64,000 bases of DNA, taken from the NCBI RefSeq assembly GCF_000374365.1, contig NZ_KB894138.1:1-64000 (forward strand), given 5' to 3'. A program made the position numbers and the translations under genes. Source of the DNA: Bacteroides gallinarum DSM 18171 = JCM 13658 (lineage in GTDB: Bacteria; Bacteroidota; Bacteroidia; Bacteroidales; Bacteroidaceae). Shown one piece after another: positions 26,532-36,900 of this stretch (the first letter of the stretch is position 1; the number at the start of each line of letters is the position of its first letter). The notes under the pieces are model-generated. The model was not told where the DNA came from, searched no databases, and saw nothing but the letters and a program-made list of their open reading frames with translations.

Positions 26532-28859
26532 ATGAAAAAAAAAGTATTAAGCGTACTATTTCTTTTTGTATCGCAAGTATGCTGGGCACAATTCAAATTA
26601 TTTTCGGGAACTCCTGTTACTATAACATGTGATATATCGGAGAAACAAGTTGTAAACACTGCACTGGATTTATTTTCCCGTGACTGCCAGGCTGTTTTTT
26701 CCGCTCCGCTACAACGGAGTAAAAAGGGAAACATCATTATCGGAACGGCCGGTAAAAGTTCTTTGTTGGAACGATATATTGACGACGTCGCTGTTTTGAA
26801 AGGTAAGAAGCAGGCTTTCTTGTTAAAGGTGTTACCGGATAACAGACTTTTAATAGTCGGCAGTGACAAGCATGGTACAGCTTACGGTATCATGGAACTT
26901 TCCCGTTTGATAGGGGTTTCTCCATGGGAATGGTGGGCAGATGTGACCCCCAAAAGACGGAATTCTTTTGAACTTCCCTTGGGTTATGAAATGCTTCAAT
27001 TCCCTTCCGTGGAGTATCGAGGTATCTTTATCAATGATGAAGATTGGGGATTGATGCCATGGAGTGGCAATACATACGAACCGACGACAGTAAAAGGAGA
27101 AATAGGTCCGCGCACCAATGCACGTGTCTTCGAACTTCTGCTTCGTCTGCGAGCTAATACTTATTGGCCTGCTATGCACGAATGTACACAACCTTTTTTC
27201 CTCACTAAAGGTAATCGTGAGGTGGCTGCCAAATATGGTATTTATATCGGTGGTTCTCATTGTGAACCGATGGCATGCAGTACTGCCGGTGAATGGCCTA
27301 GGCGAGGAAAGGGCGATTATAATTATGTGAGTAATAAAGAGGCAGTATATCAGTTCTGGGAAGAGCGCGTAAAAGAAGTGGCCGAGCAGGAGATACTCTA
27401 CACTATTGGCATGCGTGGCATACATGATGGCCAGATGCAAGGTGCAAAGACGACTGAAGAACAGAAAACTGTGTTGGAACGAGTGCTGAAAGACCAGCGT
27501 ACTTTGTTGCGGAAGTATGTGAATAAAGACATTGAGGCTGTTCCGCAAGTCTTTATCCCTTACAAGGAAATACTCTATGCTTACAATGCAGGATTGAAAG
27601 TGCCCGAAGATGTAACTCTGATGTGGTGTGACGACAATTATGGTTATATTCGTCACTTTCCTGACAAGGTAGAACAAGAAAGAAAAGGCGGTAACGGCGT
27701 TTATTATCATGTTTCCTATTGGGGACGTCCGCATGATTATCTTTGGTTAGGTACATTCAGTCCGGCACTACTCTATCAGCAGATGAAGTTGGCATATGAT
27801 AGAGGTATACAGAAAATCTGGATTCTGAATGTTGGTGATATAAAACCAGCAGAATATCAGATAGAGCTTTTTATGGATATGGCATGGGATATGGAGCAAG
27901 TGAAAAAGGGAGGAATAACAGCGCATTTGGATAATTTTCTGAGACGCGAATTTGGTGATAAGATTGGAAGTCATTTAGTGCCGATTATGCTTGAACATTA
28001 CCGTTTAGCTTATATTCGCAAGCCAGAATTTATGGGAAATACGCGTGTTGAAGAAAAGTCGCCGGTTTATAAGATAGTAAAAGACCTGCCATGGAGCGAA
28101 ATGGAAATTAATCAACGTCTCATTGCATATAGTAATCTGTCGGATACGGTAGATGCAATCGGTAGGGCGATTCCTACTAATAGGGAAAATGCTTATTTTG
28201 AGTTGGTGAAATATCCAGTACAAGCAGCGACGCAGATGAACAGGAAACTTTTGTTGGCACAATTAGCACGTCATGGAAAGGCTGAATGGGCGCAAAGTGA
28301 TGCCGCTTATGATAGTATTACCGTCCTGACTCAACAGTATAATGCTTTAGAAGATGGGAAATGGAAGGCTCTCATGGATTTTCAGCCTCGAAAACTTCCT
28401 GTATTCATGCGTGTAGCAAAAACGATAGCCGTTGATTCAATGCTTGTAGAGAAACTTGCAACTTATAAGTGGAATGCTATGGAGTATACTTTTGGCGAAC
28501 CGATACCTTGTGAAGGTTTGGGATATGAGGGGAAAGCAGCGGCTATCCGTAAGGGAACAGCATTGAGTTTTGAATTTGAGGATTGGCAGTCTGATTCTAT
28601 AGAAGTTGATATTCGTTTACTGCCCAATCATCCGATAGAGGATGAGAAGTTACGTTTTGCCCTGTCTGTGGATGGAGTTGAAAAAATAATTTCGTATGCC
28701 ACTCAAGGACGTAGCGAGGAGTGGAAAATGAATGTGTTGCGTAACCAAGCAATTAGAAAGGTTACTTTTCCGATTCGGAAAAACGGTAAACATCTCCTTT
28801 CTATTAAGGCGCTTGATGAAGGTGTTGTATTGGATCAAATAAGATTGTATTCTAATTAA
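26532..28859 (+). CDS. GH115 alpha-glucuronidase-like enzyme
   Basis: 775-residue secreted protein matching GH115, whose members release alpha-linked (4-O-methyl-)glucuronic acid from xylan and related polymers. A signal peptide (about 1-20, VCWAQ) is followed by the N-terminal alpha/beta domain (IIIGTAGKS, IVGSDKHGTAYGIMELSRLIG, SPWEWWADV). The TIM-barrel core carries YRGIFINDEDWGLMPW, RLRANTYWPAMHE, DVTLMWCDDNYGYIRHFP, VYYHVSYWGRPHDYLWLGT and WILNVGDIKPAEYQ. A C-terminal helical and sandwich region follows. The 192-base gap after the GH106 gene has no PUL operator and no clear terminator, so it may be read through from the operon or have its own promoter. In an RG-I locus its target could be glucuronate decorations of arabinogalactan or RG-I side chains; that is inference. 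Confidence 0.85.
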   Translation: MKKKVLSVLFLFVSQVCWAQFKLFSGTPVTITCDISEKQVVNTALDLFSRDCQAVFSAPLQRSKKGNIIIGTAGKSSLLERYIDDVAVLKGKKQAFLLKVLPDNRLLIVGSDKHGTAYGIMELSRLIGVSPWEWWADVTPKRRNSFELPLGYEMLQFPSVEYRGIFINDEDWGLMPWSGNTYEPTTVKGEIGPRTNARVFELLLRLRANTYWPAMHECTQPFFLTKGNREVAAKYGIYIGGSHCEPMACSTAGEWPRRGKGDYNYVSNKEAVYQFWEERVKEVAEQEILYTIGMRGIHDGQMQGAKTTEEQKTVLERVLKDQRTLLRKYVNKDIEAVPQVFIPYKEILYAYNAGLKVPEDVTLMWCDDNYGYIRHFPDKVEQERKGGNGVYYHVSYWGRPHDYLWLGTFSPALLYQQMKLAYDRGIQKIWILNVGDIKPAEYQIELFMDMAWDMEQVKKGGITAHLDNFLRREFGDKIGSHLVPIMLEHYRLAYIRKPEFMGNTRVEEKSPVYKIVKDLPWSEMEINQRLIAYSNLSDTVDAIGRAIPTNRENAYFELVKYPVQAATQMNRKLLLAQLARHGKAEWAQSDAAYDSITVLTQQYNALEDGKWKALMDFQPRKLPVFMRVAKTIAVDSMLVEKLATYKWNAMEYTFGEPIPCEGLGYEGKAAAIRKGTALSFEFEDWQSDSIEVDIRLLPNHPIEDEKLRFALSVDGVEKIISYATQGRSEEWKMNVLRNQAIRKVTFPIRKNGKHLLSIKALDEGVVLDQIRLYSN

Positions 28860-28920
28860 CCGTTGATTTAATAATGCAAAGGGCTGCTATGTAGAAGTCA
28901 TAAATATATTCATGATAATA

Positions 28921-28958
28921 AGAGAGCCGGAACAGATTGAAGTTCAGGCTCTCTTTTT
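28921..28958 (+). terminator. Terminator after GH115
   Basis: Eight-base arms (28921-28928 and 28947-28954) with additional inner pairing, followed by a run of T. It closes the SusC-to-GH115 transcription unit. Confidence 0.75.
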
Positions 28959-28959
28959 T

Positions 28960-29400
28960 ATGTCAGAACTTAAAAACTTTCCGACTTTACATACACTTTG
29001 AAATTTTTACTTCCTCTCAGCATTTCACTTTCCATTCGAGGCAGATATTGAATGCCGTTCAACATGTGTGTATTCTGTGGTACTCCAATAGACTGATTCC
29101 TGAATGTCGAACTGTTTGTCCACTAAACGGTTCACGTGAACAATATTTTTGGTGTCAGCATATTCTACAGTTCAAAGCTCGCGTGACAGGCGTTCTCTGT
29201 GGCTTGTTCAATACACCTGTCCGAGATTGATGCGTCCCATGGCTTCCAGAAGTATGTAAAGTTACATAACCTTTGGTGTAGACAGGTAGCTGTAATTGCA
29301 TTTCACTGCTCCGATGGTTCAGCTTGCGGACGTACTTTCCATTCGGGAATACCTGTACATAATCGTAGGTATCTGGCTTCTATTTAAGTTTCGATCTGGA
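28960..29400. other. Gap sequence, possibly a decayed minus-strand gene
   Basis: The 676-base gap between GH115 and the regulator holds a terminator and then about 440 bases with no convincing gene. On the minus strand short protein-like pieces occur in shifting frames, for example TYDYVQVFPNGKYVRKLNH (about 29366-29310) and QFDIQESVYWSTTEYTHVE (about 29119-29063). They are interrupted by stops and frame changes, as expected of a relic. I cannot assign a family. The last 135 bases are AT-rich and presumably contain the regulator promoter. Confidence 0.3.
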
Positions 29401-29535
29401 AGAAGTTTGGAATGATTAAGGAGAGCCTTTCTTTCTGTCAGGAAAGAGTGATTTTTTATTTAATAAAAGTTCTTATATTATGGAAACTTAAAGAATAATT
29501 ATTTATTTTGCACATATCTTTAAATCTTAAAATAC

Positions 29536-32500
29536 ATGCGCAAATTTATTTTTATCTTAATCATATCATTATTGGGAGTTCGTAGTATGGCTTCTAATAT
29601 CTTAGATGTTACTACGATTACAGATCGTAACGGATTGTCACAAAATACAATCCGTTGTATGATGCAAGATAGCCGTGGATTTATGTGGTTGGGAACTATA
29701 AATGGGCTGAATCGTTATAATGGTCGGGATTTTACGGTGATCCATCCGCAATTAGAGGATTCTTCTGTATCGACGGATAGTCGTATCAGTGGAATCGTTG
29801 AAGATAAGAATGGTTTTATTTGGGTCAATACTTATTCGAATACATTATTCTGTTATGATCCGCGCTTGGAAAAAATGATTGATTATGCTCCGATGGACTC
29901 GGAGAAGGCTTATTCTCAGGTTCAGATACTATCTAATGGCGATGTATGGTTATGGGGAAGGAAAGGATGTTGCCGGGTACGTTATGTAAATGGGAAAATG
30001 GAAGTATGGAAACCAGATAATGATGTTTTAGCGAAGAAAAGAGTTTGGTTTGTTTTTGAAGATTCTCAAAGTAAGGTTTGGATTGGCGGGGAAAAAGAAC
30101 TGTTTCAAGTTATTGATAATAGTACATTTTCCATGCAGAAAGGAGTTAGTTGTTGGAGTGTTCAGGAAACCGATAATTTATATTTCGTAGGTGAGAACGG
30201 CATTATGATTTTTGATAATAAAAAATCGTCATTTTTGCCGGTTATTCCTGTACCGCAAATGAGTAAAATATCATACGCAAATTCTTGTATGTTGAATGAT
30301 GGTTTGTTGATGTTGACAACAAACAAGAACCTGCATATTTGGGATACAAAAAATAATAAATGGTTGTCTGCCTCTTCTTTTTTTAAAGGACAGGATTTGT
30401 ATAGAGCTAATTTTATTATTGATAATAAGGGACATGTTTGGGTTTATAACAAAACCGGAATTTTATGGAGACATCACTCAGATAATACTTTTGAACCTTT
30501 GAAGTTAATGTCTGCAGATGTACTTTCACTGATAAATCAGGAACGTTATAAAATTTATCATGATTCTCGTAATATTATTTGGATTACGACATTTGGTAAT
30601 GGCCTTTTTGCGATTGATGAAAATACAGGTAAGATACAACATTACACTGTTGGCAAAGAGCTTCCGACAAACTATCTGCTATGTGTGATGGAAGATGAGT
30701 CCGGAGAAATTTGGGTTGGGACCGAATTGGGTGGGGTAGCAAAAATTTCATTATCCAATTATTCTTTTGATTTATATTATCCAACACCGGAAGAAAGAAT
30801 GGAACGGGATAATGCAGTCCGTTTGATTTATGAAGATAAGGAAGGAAATTATTGGTTCGGTACGCGAGATGGAAATTTGTATGTGTGCGATGAAACATTA
30901 CACAGACTTTATGAACATCGTATTGATGGCGGGTTACCGTTTACAATAACAGAGGATACGCTTGGTTATAAATGGTTAGGCACAAAAGGCGGCGGTATGC
31001 TTGTCTTTTCGGTAAAAGGTGACAGGCTGGTTGAAAAACATATGTTACATGACCTAGTAAGACAATCTTCATCAAGTAATAATATTTTCACGGTATTGCG
31101 TGACAGTAAAGATCGTATATGGGCGGCTACTTTTGGCGGTGGGTTGCAATTGGCGGAACGTTGGCAGGGAGAAGTCACTTTTCGGCGATTTACGTTTGGT
31201 AACGACCATCTCAGTATGATGCGTTCTATGATTCAAGACAGAAATGGATTGATATGGTGTGGTACAAATGATGGAATTGTAGTTTGTAATCCGGACGAGT
31301 TAATTCAGGATGAGAGTAAATTTATAGTTTTACACGTTTACTCTCACAATGAACAATTGACAGGGCATGACGAGGTAAAAGTAATCTATGAGGACAGTAA
31401 AGGACGTATTTGGATGGGGACGACGGGAGGCGGACTTCATTTATTGGTTCGTCGGAAAGTTTTGGAACAGTCTGAGTTCAGGCATTTTGGAGGAGATAAC
31501 GGTTTGTCTAACGAAACAATCCAGGCTATTCTGGAAGATAACGAAGGAGAGATTTGGGTAAGTACGGAAAGCGGCATTTCCAAGTTCAATTTAAAGACCG
31601 AACGTTTCGAGAATTTTATATTCTCGAATAATCGCCGTGCCGTTGTTTTCAATGAACTTTCCTGTTGGAAAAAGAAGAACGGGGAGCTGATGTTCGGCAG
31701 TTATAACGGAGTGTATACTTTCAACCCTTCAAAAATGAAGTTCGACACTTACGCCCCGCAAGTCCTTATTACCGGATTACAGATAAACGGGAACTCCATA
31801 TATCCGGGTATGCAGGGCTCTCCCCTGAGCGAGAGTATTGTCGATACAAAGGAGGTTACATTGGAGCACGGGCAGAATTCGTTTAATCTGGAGTGTACGA
31901 TGCTGAACTACCATGCATCCGAGCTGAACCAGTATGCTTATTACCTGGAAGGCTACGAAAACGGCTGGAACCGGAGTTCTCAAAATAATATCGCAGCCTA
32001 TCGTAATGTTCCGCCCGGAACCTATACCTTTAAGGTAAAAGGGTGCAATAGCCTCGGAGTATGGAGTGAAGAAGAAACGGACTTGAAGATTACGGTTCTT
32101 CCACCTTGGTGGAAATCGGGAAAGGCCATTTTCGCTTATGTCATTTTGGGGTTGGTTATCGCCTATCTCGTATCGCGTATCATGTTGAAAATGCACCGTC
32201 TGAATACGGCCGTTGCCGTAGAGAAACGATTGACCGAATATAAGTTACGGTTCTTTACTAACATATCGCATGAATTCCGTACGCCGTTGACAATTATAAA
32301 AGGGGCGATTGAGGACATGTCGAGTCATAAGGAAGTTACCACTGTAGCAGGGCAGCAGTTGGCATTGTTGTCGAAAAGCTCTGGCCGGTTGATGCGTCTG
32401 ATAGACCAGTTGCTGGAATTCCGCCGTTTGCAGAACGATAAAATGGAATTGAAGTTGGAACGTACGGTCATAGAAAAATTCTTTTATGATATTTATCTGA

Positions 32501-33840
32501 CATTCAATGATATTGCAGAGAAAAAGCATATAGAATATCTTTTTAAGTCGAATGCAGGTAAGCAAAGTATGCTGCTCGACCGGAGCAAAATGGACAAGAT
32601 AGCCTATAACCTATTGTCGAATGCGTTTAAGAATACCCCGGAAGGAGGCAAAGTGCTTCTTTGCCTGGATTTGTCGGAACCGGCAGACCGGTTGTCGATA
32701 AGCGTTTCGGATAGCGGTCCGGGCGTTCCTGCCGATAAGCGGAAAATGCTATTCGTACGTTTTGAACAAATCCGTTACACATCCGGCGGAACGGGTATCG
32801 GATTGCATCTGACATCCGAACTGGCAAAAGTACATAAGGGAAATGTAGCGTATGCGGACTCTGTATGGGGCGGTGCATGTTTTTCCGTAACCATACCTTT
32901 ATCAGACCGGAATTACGATGAGGCCGATATTGTAGATAACACTGCGTTCGCAAATAAAGCAGGGCAGGATACAGAGCTGATTACAGATTCCCTGCTCACG
33001 GTGGAAAAAGCGGCGGAACTATTGGAAGCATCTGTGGACAAGCCTTTTAAAGAATATAAAGTAATGGTGGTGGACGACGAGGAGGATGTGCGTGGATTGA
33101 TAAAGATGCAATTGGGTAAGTACTTTACGGTTTCTACGGCGATGAACGGTGCTGAAGCGTTGGAGAAGCTGGCGGAAGAACAGCCAGACCTTGTTATTTG
33201 CGATATTATGATGCCGGAAATGGACGGCATTGAATTTACCAGACGTTTGAAGAGCAGTTTTGACATTAGCCATATACCGGTTATCCTTCTTACAGCCTAC
33301 TCGTCCGAGGAACATCAACTGAAAGGAATTCAGGCTGGCGCAGACTCGTATATCACCAAGCCGTTCAGTGTGAAATACCTGCTGGCACGTGTTGTCAAGC
33401 TGATAGAACAGCGCGAGAAGCTCCAGCGGAAATTTGTGGCTGAACCGGGAGTAGCAAAACCTCTAATCAGTACGACCGAGCGCGATAAGGCGTTCATGGA
33501 TAAGATTCATCTGATTATCGAAAAAAACATGGGCAATACAGAGTTCAAATTAGAGACTTACGCTTCCTCGCTGGGGCTGGGGCGTACTGTCTTTTTCAGT
33601 AAGATGAAAAGTATTGTAGGCTATTCTCCCAATGAGTATGTCCGCATACTCCGGATGAAAAAAGCGGCGGAACTCTTGCTGGCTACGGAGAAGAATATTT
33701 CGGAAATCAGTTATCAGGTAGGGATAAACGACCCGTTCTACTTTAGCAGATGTTTCAAGGAGTCTTTCGGAAAATCTCCCTCCCAATACAGGAAAAATAT
33801 GGTAAAAGGCGATAATGAGGAAGTTACGGAGCAGTGTTGA
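29536..33840 (+). CDS. Hybrid two-component system regulator (HTCS) of the pectin locus
   Basis: 1434-residue one-piece sensor-regulator. A signal peptide (about 1-19) is followed by a periplasmic sensor of two seven-bladed propellers built of repeats of the W[LIV]GT type (about 20-755) and a Y_Y_Y domain (about 765-855, with YYLEGYENGW and NVPPGTYTFKVKG). One membrane helix spans about 861-883. The histidine kinase has phospho-acceptor H912 in FTNISHEFRTPLT and ATPase boxes NLLSNAFKNTPEGGKV, SDSGPGVP and GTGIGLHL. The receiver domain has phospho-acceptor D1223 in ICDIMMPEMDG. An AraC-type HTH ends the protein (about 1335-1425, EISYQVGINDPFYFSRCFKESFGKSPSQYR). It is the natural candidate to bind the seven operators of this locus after sensing an RG-I oligosaccharide. 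The first 2.1 kb is distinctly more AT-rich than the rest. It ends just upstream of the second GH106 promoter. Confidence 0.95.
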   Translation: MRKFIFILIISLLGVRSMASNILDVTTITDRNGLSQNTIRCMMQDSRGFMWLGTINGLNRYNGRDFTVIHPQLEDSSVSTDSRISGIVEDKNGFIWVNTYSNTLFCYDPRLEKMIDYAPMDSEKAYSQVQILSNGDVWLWGRKGCCRVRYVNGKMEVWKPDNDVLAKKRVWFVFEDSQSKVWIGGEKELFQVIDNSTFSMQKGVSCWSVQETDNLYFVGENGIMIFDNKKSSFLPVIPVPQMSKISYANSCMLNDGLLMLTTNKNLHIWDTKNNKWLSASSFFKGQDLYRANFIIDNKGHVWVYNKTGILWRHHSDNTFEPLKLMSADVLSLINQERYKIYHDSRNIIWITTFGNGLFAIDENTGKIQHYTVGKELPTNYLLCVMEDESGEIWVGTELGGVAKISLSNYSFDLYYPTPEERMERDNAVRLIYEDKEGNYWFGTRDGNLYVCDETLHRLYEHRIDGGLPFTITEDTLGYKWLGTKGGGMLVFSVKGDRLVEKHMLHDLVRQSSSSNNIFTVLRDSKDRIWAATFGGGLQLAERWQGEVTFRRFTFGNDHLSMMRSMIQDRNGLIWCGTNDGIVVCNPDELIQDESKFIVLHVYSHNEQLTGHDEVKVIYEDSKGRIWMGTTGGGLHLLVRRKVLEQSEFRHFGGDNGLSNETIQAILEDNEGEIWVSTESGISKFNLKTERFENFIFSNNRRAVVFNELSCWKKKNGELMFGSYNGVYTFNPSKMKFDTYAPQVLITGLQINGNSIYPGMQGSPLSESIVDTKEVTLEHGQNSFNLECTMLNYHASELNQYAYYLEGYENGWNRSSQNNIAAYRNVPPGTYTFKVKGCNSLGVWSEEETDLKITVLPPWWKSGKAIFAYVILGLVIAYLVSRIMLKMHRLNTAVAVEKRLTEYKLRFFTNISHEFRTPLTIIKGAIEDMSSHKEVTTVAGQQLALLSKSSGRLMRLIDQLLEFRRLQNDKMELKLERTVIEKFFYDIYLTFNDIAEKKHIEYLFKSNAGKQSMLLDRSKMDKIAYNLLSNAFKNTPEGGKVLLCLDLSEPADRLSISVSDSGPGVPADKRKMLFVRFEQIRYTSGGTGIGLHLTSELAKVHKGNVAYADSVWGGACFSVTIPLSDRNYDEADIVDNTAFANKAGQDTELITDSLLTVEKAAELLEASVDKPFKEYKVMVVDDEEDVRGLIKMQLGKYFTVSTAMNGAEALEKLAEEQPDLVICDIMMPEMDGIEFTRRLKSSFDISHIPVILLTAYSSEEHQLKGIQAGADSYITKPFSVKYLLARVVKLIEQREKLQRKFVAEPGVAKPLISTTERDKAFMDKIHLIIEKNMGNTEFKLETYASSLGLGRTVFFSKMKSIVGYSPNEYVRILRMKKAAELLLATEKNISEISYQVGINDPFYFSRCFKESFGKSPSQYRKNMVKGDNEEVTEQC

Positions 33841-33849
33841 ACTGAAATA

Positions 33850-33901
33850 CATGTAAGTGTACGGAATTGAAGGTCTTTTTATTGCCAATAGGCTACTTTT
33901 G
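33850..33901 (+). promoter_or_regulatory. Second GH106 promoter with PUL operator
   Basis: The operator 33850-33872 (CATGTAAG-TGTAC-GGAATTGAAG) begins 10 bases after the HTCS stop. A perfect -7 box TACTTTTG (33894-33901) follows after 21 bases. The start codon is 95 bases further on. Confidence 0.65.
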
Positions 33902-33996
33902 TCGTGTTCGAACGCAATGAAGTGTAATTTTAATCTTCCTTATTTTCATAATGCGGGAAGTTATCCCGGAAATAAGGAGTCTAATAAAATCGTAGC

Positions 33997-36900
33997 ATGA
34001 AGACCGGAAATTTAATTATTGTAATGAGTTGTTTGCTGGCTTGTACGGCTTGTGCTGACCGGCCTGCCTCCAACCGTTCTACAATGGCACAGGCATGGGA
34101 CGAGTTTTCTCATCCGCAAGATTCTACCCGTACGAAGGTGTGGTGGTTTCATGGAGAAACAGAAACTACCCGGGAGGGTATTACAGCCGACCTCGAAGCA
34201 TATAAAAGGGCGGGCGTCGGTGGAGTAGTGTACTATGACCAGGTACATGGAAAATGTGATAATGCTCTGCGTGCATTTGAACCGGAATGGTGGAATATGC
34301 TCCGCTTTGCCGCTTCTGAGGCCAAACGCATAGGACTTTCTTTCGAAATCAACCTTTCCAATGGATTTGTGGCAGGCGGTCCCTGGATAACTAAGAAATT
34401 GGGGATGCAGCGGCTGACAGCCAGCGATACACTGGTTAACGGCGGAAAACACATCTCTGCCATATTACCTGTTCCCGGCAAGTCGGAGTATTGGGATGTG
34501 GCGGTATTGGCTTTTCCGGCTCCTGGAGATGCGTGGGAAACTACAGAAGATAATATGCCGGAAGTGAGCTGTAGCCTTCCGCAGTTACAGGCCGAATCTT
34601 TTTTCGGTTTAAACCGTTCATTGGTCGAAATACCCGCCCAGCCTTCGGGAAAGTCGGTTTATGTAACCATGGATTTCGGTACTGGTTTTACAGCGCGGAG
34701 CATAAGCTACCGGGTGCGTCCGCGTGGGGCGAAAGCCTCGACGGGAGCAATGAATCCGCCGGGACCTCCTGCCGACAGTTTTTATGGTATGGGCTATCGG
34801 AAGTTGCCGGATATAGGTCAGTTGGAAGTTTCGGACGACGGTGTAAACTATCGGAGAGTTTGCGATTTGAAACCGATTTACCAAACTCCGAGTAACCGGT
34901 GGATACAAAAAACGATATCTTTTCCTGCTACTGAGGGGCGTTATTTCCGGTTGAATTTTCATGATTGGGCTTTGCCTAAAGATAAGCGTCCGGGGCTGTC
35001 TGTGGGCGATATCCGGCTTTCGTCACGTGCCCGGATAGACCAGTGGGAAGAACGGGCGGCTCTCTTTTCCGAATATTTGGAGGATAATCTGACACCGGAC
35101 TATCCGGCTTCCGTAGAGATAGACCCGGCGACAATCATTGATTTAACTGATAAAATGGATGAGAATGGCAAGCTGGAATGGGACGTTCCCAGGGGAGACT
35201 GGGTGATTATGCGTTTCGTCCACGAGCCGACAGGAGCGATGACACGCCACGGACGTGCCAATCTGATGGGATTGGAATGCGACAAGATGTCTGTAGAGGC
35301 AGTTACCACCCATTGGAATAACTATGTCGAGCCTATTCTGGATTCTTTGCAGCTTATAGGTTGCCTGCCTGCCGGAGTGACAATGGATAGTCATGAAGGC
35401 GGTTCGCAAAACTGGACTCCCGATTTCGAGCAGGAATTCTTGCGCCGTAAAGGTTATAGCATGCGCCGCTATTTGCCTGCCATGATGGGATATATTGTAG
35501 GTTCTGTGGCTCTTAGCGACAGTTTTCTGTATGATATGCGCCGTACTATGGCAGACATGGTTTCCGATAACTATTTCGGTACGTTGCAAAAACTTTGTGA
35601 TGAGCGCGGTATCGATTTTACAGCGCAGGCAACCGGAAACGGATTGAGCCTGGTGGCCGATAACCTTCAGGCAAAAGGGAGGGTACACAAGCCGCAAGGT
35701 GAATTCTGGACTTCGCATCCGGATGGCGGATATGACGTGAAGGAAACCTCCTCGGCTGCACATCTCTATGGCAAGCACATAGCTTCTGCAGAAGCTTTTA
35801 CCGGCAGCCGTTTTTACCACAACCTTGCCGACCAGAAAAACGCCGCCGACTATGCCTACGCTTTCGGAGTCAATGAATTTGTGCTTTGCGCTTCCGCCTA
35901 CCAGCCCTGGATTGACAAATATCCAGGCAACACAGCCGGCGGCAAGCATTATTGTTTGAACCGTAATAACACTTATTGGGAGTTCAGCCGTCCGTTCTGG
36001 GACTATCAGGCACGTTGTGCCGGATTGATGCGGAAAGGTACTCCGGTAATTGATATTTGTGTCTATCTGGGGCAGAACCCACCAGTTAAATTATTGACAT
36101 ATCGTTTGCCGGAAATTCCCGAGGGATATGATTTTGATGCCTGTACTGCCGAAGTGCTGGTAACACGTACCACAGCTTCTGATAACCGCCTGACGTTGCC
36201 CGACGGAATGAGTTATCGGATTTTGGCGATTCAGCGCAATAATGATATGCCGCTTCACGTCTTGCGTCATATTGCCGGGCTTATAAAAGGCGGAGTGACG
36301 GTATGCGGTCCCCGTCCCGTAGGGTCCGAGTCTTTAAAGGATGCTGCAGAGAAGGAAGAATACCGGGCATTGGTCGAGCAGTTATGGGGAGCCGAGGATG
36401 CAGCTCCGGGAGTACGCATGATAGGAAAAGGAAAATTGTATAGCGGAATGCCGCTTCCTGAAGTCTTGAAACACGAGGGTATCCGCCCGGATATTGCAAT
36501 AAAGAGCGGCAATACGGCTAAAGATAAAGTTTACTTTACTCATCGCCGCTTGGCTGATGCGGACGTCTATTTTTTAAACAATCATAGTAAACGGATGTTT
36601 AATGATACCGTTCGTTTACGTACCGAGGCTGATTATGCAGAATATTGGGATGCTGTGACCGGACAGCGTTTTGCTTTGCCCGTTGAAGCCTCAGGCAGTG
36701 GGGGAATGCTGTTGAAGCTGGTTTTGGCTCCCCGTGAATCCGGGTTTATCGTGGTTTCAGACCACCCCAATACCGGTTTGCTGCCCAGAATTGCAAATGC
36801 AAAGGAAGAAGTTACTTCTATTGACGGCGCCTGGAAGGTGTATTTCGACCCTGCATGGGGCGGACCGGGCGAAGTCGTTTTCAATGAACTGGCCGATTGG

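Noticed and set aside
28937..29387. Small plus-strand open frames in the gap before the HTCS gene
   Set aside because: They have no domain, signal or ribosome site; the minus strand gives more protein-like fragments, and those are broken too.
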